In this document: positions 5,081 to 8,975 of the stretch, piece by piece
Layout of the letters: every line of letters starts with the position of its first letter
Numbering within the stretch: the stretch's first letter is position 1
DNA from: an uncultured Rhodocyclaceae bacterium
Lineage (GTDB): Bacteria; Pseudomonadota; Gammaproteobacteria; Burkholderiales; Rhodocyclaceae
Length of the DNA: 8,975 nucleotides
NCBI GenBank assembly: GCA_903950295.1
Contig: CAJBAP010000005.1
Location: forward strand, 1-8,975
Reading direction: 5' to 3'
Made by a program: the position numbers and the translations under genes
The notes under the pieces: generated by a model
What the model saw: only the letters and a program-made list of their open reading frames with translations
Databases searched by the model: none
What the model was told of the DNA's origin: nothing

Positions 5081-7057
5081 ATGTCAGCGACCACCGAAAC
5101 CCAAACCGAAAAGTTGACCTTTCGCAAGTACAAGGATGGCGAACCGCAGAAATTCAAGCGCCTGCAGGACAACATCTTCCAGGCTAGTTGGTCGCACAAG
5201 TGCCCCACCTACATCCAGTCGACACCCCCCTGCCAAGGCTCCTGCCCGTCTGGCGAGGACATCCGCGGTTACCTGAACATCGTGCGCGGCATCGAGAAGC
5301 CCCCGGTTGGCGCTGATGGCAAGCCCGTCATGTCCGTGCAGGAATATGCCTGGCGGCGTTTGACTGAGGCCAACCCGCTGCCTGCCGTCATGGGTCGCGT
5401 CTGTCCGGCGCCCTGCGAAACTGGTTGCAACCGCAATCAGGTCGAAGACCACGTTGGTATCAACTCCGTCGAACATTACCTCGGCGAGTATGCGATCAAG
5501 AACAACCTGCAATTCATCAAACCCACAAAACAGACCGGCAAGAAAGTCGCCGTGCTCGGCGGTGGCCCTGCCGGTTTGTCAGTCGCCTACCAACTTGCTC
5601 TCAAGGGCCACTCGGTCACGATCTTCGATGACCACGAGTACTTGGGCGGCATGATGCGCTACGGCATCCCGGGCTATCGCACCCCGCGCGATGTCCTTGA
5701 CGCCGAAATCCAGCGCATCCTCAACCTCGGTGTTGAAGTCAAGCTGAAGTGCAAGGTTGGTGTCGATGTCAGCATGGAGCAAGTCCGCAAGGACTTCGAC
5801 GCCGTCTTCCTCGGTCTCGGCGCCCAGGGTGGCCGCGCGCTGCCCGCCGAAGGTGCAGACAACGTTTCCAACGTCGTCACCGCCACTGCATTCCTCAAGG
5901 CCTTCAACGACGGCCGCCTGAAGACCGTCGGTCGCCGCGTGGTGGTCGTCGGTGGTGGCGATACCTCTATGGACGTCGCCACGGTTGCCCGCCGTCTCGG
6001 TCATATCGATCAAGCCAAGCCGACCGACTGGGAGGGTGCCATTGCCGGCCAGATGGCCCAGGACGTTGCCGATATTTCGCAACGCAAGGGCGCCGATGTC
6101 GTCCTGACCTCGGTATTCCCCATCGACAAGATGCTGGCCAGCAAGGGCGAACTTGATCATGCCCAAGCCGAAGGTATCGACATCATGGGCGGCTGGATGC
6201 CAGTTTCCGTGATCAAGGGTGCCGATGGCCGTGCCACTGCCTTGCGTGTCTGCCAGTGCGAAGCAAAAATGGTCGGTCCCAAGCTTGAGATCAAAAAGGT
6301 CGAAGGCTCGGAGAAGGATCTGCCGTGCGACCTGATCGTCTCTGCCATTGGCCAGATGGTCGACTTTGATGGTCTGGATGAATTCAACAACGGCAAGGGC
6401 GGCGTCAGCGCCGACAAGAACTATCAGGTACAGGGCAAGCCTGGCGTCTACGCCGGCGGAGACGTGCTGCGTCCCCACCTGCTGACCACCGCGATCGGTC
6501 ATGGTGCGATTGCTGCAGAAGGTATCGACGAATATCTGGCTGGCCACGAAATCGGCCGTCGTCCCAAGGTTGACGTCCATGTCTTCGACCTGATGCGCAA
6601 GCTGGTTGAAAAAGGAATGTCGGTCGGAGAAATCGCGGGGCCGCTACATGGCACCGACACCAACAAGGCCGCAGTACATAACTATGACAACCGTTCCGAC
6701 CGCTACGTCATTGCCCACAACGAACTGTTCCTCGGCCATTTCCAATACACGCCGCGCAACAAGCGCCACATCACGCATCTCAACAAGGAGTCCGCACTGG
6801 GCAACTTCGAAGAGCGTCTTGATCCGCTCAGCGACGCACAGGCTGTCGGTGAAGCCAAGCGTTGCATGAGTTGCGGCCTGTGCTTCGAGTGCGACAACTG
6901 CGTTGTCTATTGTCCGCAAACCGCCGTCTACAAGGTGAAAAAGACCGAGTCGACAACCGGTCGCTACGTTGCGACCGACTACGACAAGTGCATTGGTTGC
7001 CATATCTGCCGCGATGTCTGCCCGACTGGTTATATCCAGATGGGTCTTGGCGAATAA
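5081..7057 (+). CDS. dsrL: DsrL, NAD(P)-linked iron-sulfur flavoprotein partner of DsrAB
   Basis: This 658-residue cytoplasmic protein resembles the small subunit of glutamate synthase (GltD). In sulfur oxidisers it takes electrons from DsrAB and passes them to NAD(P)+. The N-terminal iron-sulfur region has Cys41, 51, 55, 108, 112 and 116. The FAD site GGGPAG is at 160-165, followed by the second dinucleotide site GGGDTSMD at 291-298 for NAD(P)H. The FAD-closing motif YAGGDV is at 457-462. A C-terminal ferredoxin domain carries a dense run, CMSCGLCFECDNCVVYC (595-611), and then CIGCHICRDVC (637-647), enough for two [4Fe-4S] clusters. The length is close to A. vinosum DsrL (about 655 residues). 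I cannot decide from inspection between DsrL-1 subtypes or between NADH and NADPH preference. dsrJ starts 15 nt downstream. Confidence 0.95.
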   Translation: MSATTETQTEKLTFRKYKDGEPQKFKRLQDNIFQASWSHKCPTYIQSTPPCQGSCPSGEDIRGYLNIVRGIEKPPVGADGKPVMSVQEYAWRRLTEANPLPAVMGRVCPAPCETGCNRNQVEDHVGINSVEHYLGEYAIKNNLQFIKPTKQTGKKVAVLGGGPAGLSVAYQLALKGHSVTIFDDHEYLGGMMRYGIPGYRTPRDVLDAEIQRILNLGVEVKLKCKVGVDVSMEQVRKDFDAVFLGLGAQGGRALPAEGADNVSNVVTATAFLKAFNDGRLKTVGRRVVVVGGGDTSMDVATVARRLGHIDQAKPTDWEGAIAGQMAQDVADISQRKGADVVLTSVFPIDKMLASKGELDHAQAEGIDIMGGWMPVSVIKGADGRATALRVCQCEAKMVGPKLEIKKVEGSEKDLPCDLIVSAIGQMVDFDGLDEFNNGKGGVSADKNYQVQGKPGVYAGGDVLRPHLLTTAIGHGAIAAEGIDEYLAGHEIGRRPKVDVHVFDLMRKLVEKGMSVGEIAGPLHGTDTNKAAVHNYDNRSDRYVIAHNELFLGHFQYTPRNKRHITHLNKESALGNFEERLDPLSDAQAVGEAKRCMSCGLCFECDNCVVYCPQTAVYKVKKTESTTGRYVATDYDKCIGCHICRDVCPTGYIQMGLGE

Positions 7058-7072
7058 GTTGAGGAAACAGGG

Positions 7073-7459
7073 GTGAGGAGTATGGCTCTTTTGAAACGGG
7101 CGCTCGTCGGTTTTGCGGCAGTTCTGCTGCTTGCCCCCGCCTTGTCTGTTGCCGGTGTGTCCACGCCGGTGGTCAAGATCGAAAATCCTGGCCAGTGCAT
7201 TGCACCCGCCGAGGAAATGCGGCGCAACCACATGGAAATGCTGAAACACCAGCGTGACCGTACCATGCGCCAAGGCATCCGCGGTGAAAAGGCCAGCCTC
7301 AACGAATGCATCAATTGCCACGCCAGCAAAACGACGGGGTCGGTAACGGGCAAGGACAACTTCTGCGAAAGCTGCCATAGCTACGCCGCCGTCAAACTGG
7401 ATTGCTGGGAGTGCCATCAACCCAAGGCCGGATATAAAGCTGCGGGAGTCAAACCATGA
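7073..7459 (+). CDS. dsrJ: DsrJ, periplasmic triheme cytochrome c
   Basis: This 128-residue exported multiheme cytochrome belongs to the DsrMKJOP complex. Residues 1-28 form a Sec-type signal or membrane anchor: Lys8-Arg9, then a hydrophobic stretch ending ALSVAG. Three CXXCH heme c motifs are present: CINCH (79-83), CESCH (98-102) and CWECH (111-115). Cys42, in NPGQCIAPAEEMRRNHM, is in the conserved position of the cysteine that serves as an unusual His/Cys axial heme ligand in A. vinosum DsrJ. GTG 7073 is chosen as start because GAGGAA (7061-7066) sits 6 nt before it. ATG 7082 is the alternative, but its only GGAG (7077-7080) is 1 nt away. The stop overlaps the dsrO start (ATGA). Confidence 0.94.
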   Translation: MRSMALLKRALVGFAAVLLLAPALSVAGVSTPVVKIENPGQCIAPAEEMRRNHMEMLKHQRDRTMRQGIRGEKASLNECINCHASKTTGSVTGKDNFCESCHSYAAVKLDCWECHQPKAGYKAAGVKP

Positions 7460-8199
7460 ACGAACCGCAAGACAAGTCACGGCGAGGCTTTATCGGCGTC
7501 GCCGCAGCAGGTGCTGCCGGCCTGGGCGTTGCTGCCCTGGCCCCGGGCCTCCATCTGATCGAGGTTTCACAAGCCAGTGCGCCGACTCAGGGAGCTTCCA
7601 GCAAAGTACGCTGGGGCATGCTGATCGATACGACCAAGTGCGCCACGGGTTGCGATGCCTGCGTCAAGGCCTGCGCCACCGAAAACGGCATCGTCGAAAC
7701 CGTCCAGGACGCACGTCAGGCTGCACAGTGGATCCGCAAGATCGATCTGAAAGAGCAGAAGACCGGCCGCCAACATTCATTGCCGATGATGTGCCAGCAC
7801 TGTGCGGAACCGCCCTGTGTCGATGTCTGCCCCACCGGCGCCTCGATGAAGCGTGCCGATGGTATCGTTCTGGTCGACCGTCACATCTGCATCGGCTGCC
7901 GCTACTGCATGCTGGCCTGCCCCTATAAGGCGCGCTCCTTCGTGCATCAACCGCTGACCACACAAAATCCCGAAGTCCCGCGCGGCCAGGGTTGCGTCGA
8001 ATCCTGCACCTTCTGCGTCCAGCGCGTTGACAAAGGATTGAAGCCCGCTTGCGTAGAGAGTTGCCCTGAAGGTGCCATGACCTTCGGCGACCTGAACGAT
8101 CAGAACAGCGAAATCGCCCAGCGCATCACGCGCGAAGCCAGCACCCAGGTTAGGGCTGATCTCAAGCTCAACCTGGGCGTGCGTTACCAGGGAATCTGA
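7456..8199 (+). CDS. dsrO: DsrO, Tat-exported periplasmic ferredoxin-like subunit
   Basis: This 247-residue periplasmic iron-sulfur protein of DsrMKJOP resembles the electron-transfer subunits NrfC, PsrB and HybA. A twin-arginine signal SRRGFIG (8-14) is followed by a hydrophobic run to about residue 40 (VSQA, likely cleavage). Four cysteine groups are present: Cys62/66/69/73, Cys113/116/121/125, Cys145/148/151/155 and Cys184/187/199/203. In this family three or four [4Fe-4S] clusters are expected; here the cysteines suffice for four. The start overlaps the dsrJ stop by 4 nt and has GGGAG (7444-7448), 7 nt upstream. It pairs with DsrP encoded 5 nt downstream, as NrfC pairs with NrfD. Confidence 0.95.
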   Translation: MNEPQDKSRRGFIGVAAAGAAGLGVAALAPGLHLIEVSQASAPTQGASSKVRWGMLIDTTKCATGCDACVKACATENGIVETVQDARQAAQWIRKIDLKEQKTGRQHSLPMMCQHCAEPPCVDVCPTGASMKRADGIVLVDRHICIGCRYCMLACPYKARSFVHQPLTTQNPEVPRGQGCVESCTFCVQRVDKGLKPACVESCPEGAMTFGDLNDQNSEIAQRITREASTQVRADLKLNLGVRYQGI

Positions 8200-8204
8200 C
8201 GGCC

Positions 8205-8975
8205 ATGAAGATCGAGCAATACACCCCCGCAGAAGAGCGTCTGTTCTACGTCGTGCTGGCACTGGGCGGCCTGGTGAGCGCCCTCGGCCTCGCCGCCGCG
8301 TATTACATGGAGCACTCCGGCCACGCCGTGACCGGCATGACCAACCAGGTATTCTGGGGGCTGCCGCACGTTTTCGGCATTTTCCTGATCGTCGCCGCCT
8401 CGGGTGTCCTCAACGTCGCCTCGATCGGCTCTGTTTTTGGCAAGCAGGTTTACAAACCTCGTGGCCCGCTATCCAGTCTGCTGGCAATCATCATGCTGGC
8501 CGCCGGCCTTGCCATCATCCTGCTTGATCTGGGACGTGCCGACCGGGTGATCATCGCCGCAACGCACGTCAACCTGACCTCGGTGTTCGGCTGGAACATG
8601 ATTCTCTACCCGGTGTTCTTCGGCCTGGTCGGACTGTACTTATGGACCATGATGGATCGGACCGTACATCAGTATTACAAGGCTGCCGGCTTCTCCGCCT
8701 TCATCTGGCGTCTGGTCATGACTACCGGTACCGGTTCTATCTTCGGTTTTGTGGTCGCCCGTCAGGCTTACCAGTCGGCAATCATCGCCCCCATGTTCAT
8801 CATCATGTCCTTCGCCTGGGGCTTGGCCGTGTTCCTGATCGTGCAGCGCGTCATGTACGGCTGGAACAATATCGAATTTCACCCGGCAGTACGCCAGCGC
8901 CTGAAAAATCTGCTCGGCACCTTCATCGCTGCGGTGTTTTACTTCGTCGTCGTCTACCATCTGACGAACCTTTAC
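8205..8975 (+). CDS. dsrP: DsrP, NrfD-like membrane subunit, truncated by the window edge
   Basis: The first 257 codons of a polytopic membrane protein of the NrfD/PsrC family are present, open to the last base of the window; the full family length is roughly 400 residues. It is the membrane anchor and probable quinone-reacting partner of DsrO. Hydrophobic segments are near residues 13-34, 54-76, 91-110, 132-150, 168-187, 193-215 and 236-254. The segment WGLPHVFGIFLIVAASG with LDLGRADR after it is typical of this family. The ribosome binding site is AGGGAA (8189-8194), inside the end of dsrO, so translation is likely coupled. Downstream genes such as dsrN are expected but not visible. Confidence 0.94.
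   Translation, partial: MKIEQYTPAEERLFYVVLALGGLVSALGLAAAYYMEHSGHAVTGMTNQVFWGLPHVFGIFLIVAASGVLNVASIGSVFGKQVYKPRGPLSSLLAIIMLAAGLAIILLDLGRADRVIIAATHVNLTSVFGWNMILYPVFFGLVGLYLWTMMDRTVHQYYKAAGFSAFIWRLVMTTGTGSIFGFVVARQAYQSAIIAPMFIIMSFAWGLAVFLIVQRVMYGWNNIEFHPAVRQRLKNLLGTFIAAVFYFVVVYHLTNLY

Noticed and set aside
5579..6580. Minus-strand ORF of 333 codons opposite dsrL
   Set aside because: It is a shadow of the dsrL codon pattern with the same Val/Asp/Gly-rich composition and no recognisable motif.
6644..7480. Minus-strand ORF of 278 codons opposite the dsrL end and dsrJ
   Set aside because: It spans the complement of two known genes and their junction; no family features or ribosome binding site were seen.

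Overview
The window is an almost complete dissimilatory sulfite reductase (dsr) cluster of the sulfur-oxidising (reverse-acting) type. All genes lie on the + strand in the order (dsrA end)-dsrB-dsrE-dsrF-dsrH-dsrC-dsrM-dsrK-dsrL-dsrJ-dsrO-dsrP(start). This matches the order known from Allochromatium vinosum and other proteobacterial sulfur oxidisers. The presence of dsrEFH and dsrL, and a DsrB that closely resembles oxidative-type DsrB, points to oxidation of stored or imported sulfur rather than sulfate respiration. The moderately GC-rich coding style and gene order suggest a Beta- or Gammaproteobacterium. A betaproteobacterial sulfur oxidiser is my best guess, but the window alone cannot settle this.

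Layout. Positions 1-24 probably hold the last codons of dsrA. Next come dsrB (59-1132) and the three small sulfurtransferase genes dsrE, dsrF and dsrH (1145-2217), packed 10-13 nt apart. dsrC (2262-2597) follows with the strongest ribosome binding site of the window. A 163-nt gap after dsrC contains a GC-rich hairpin flanked by A and T runs (terminator- or attenuator-like) and a tandem 13-nt duplication. The membrane and electron-transfer block follows: dsrM (2761-3483), dsrK (3485-5026), dsrL (5081-7057), dsrJ (7073-7459), dsrO (7456-8199) and dsrP (8205 to the window edge, incomplete).

How it works, from established knowledge of the pathway: DsrE of the DsrEFH complex receives persulfide sulfur and passes it to DsrC. 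Persulfurated DsrC is the substrate of cytoplasmic DsrAB, which oxidises the sulfur to sulfite. DsrL is the NAD(P)-linked iron-sulfur flavoprotein that takes electrons from DsrAB. The transmembrane DsrMKJOP complex oxidises reduced DsrC species and links the cytoplasm to the quinone pool and periplasm.

Nothing here is a wholly new system. The points worth checking are the absence of any cysteine in both DsrF and DsrH (leaving DsrE Cys78 as the only conserved sulfur carrier of the trimer), the hairpin that separates dsrC from the membrane-complex genes, and a near-identical 16-nt leader in front of dsrB and dsrL.
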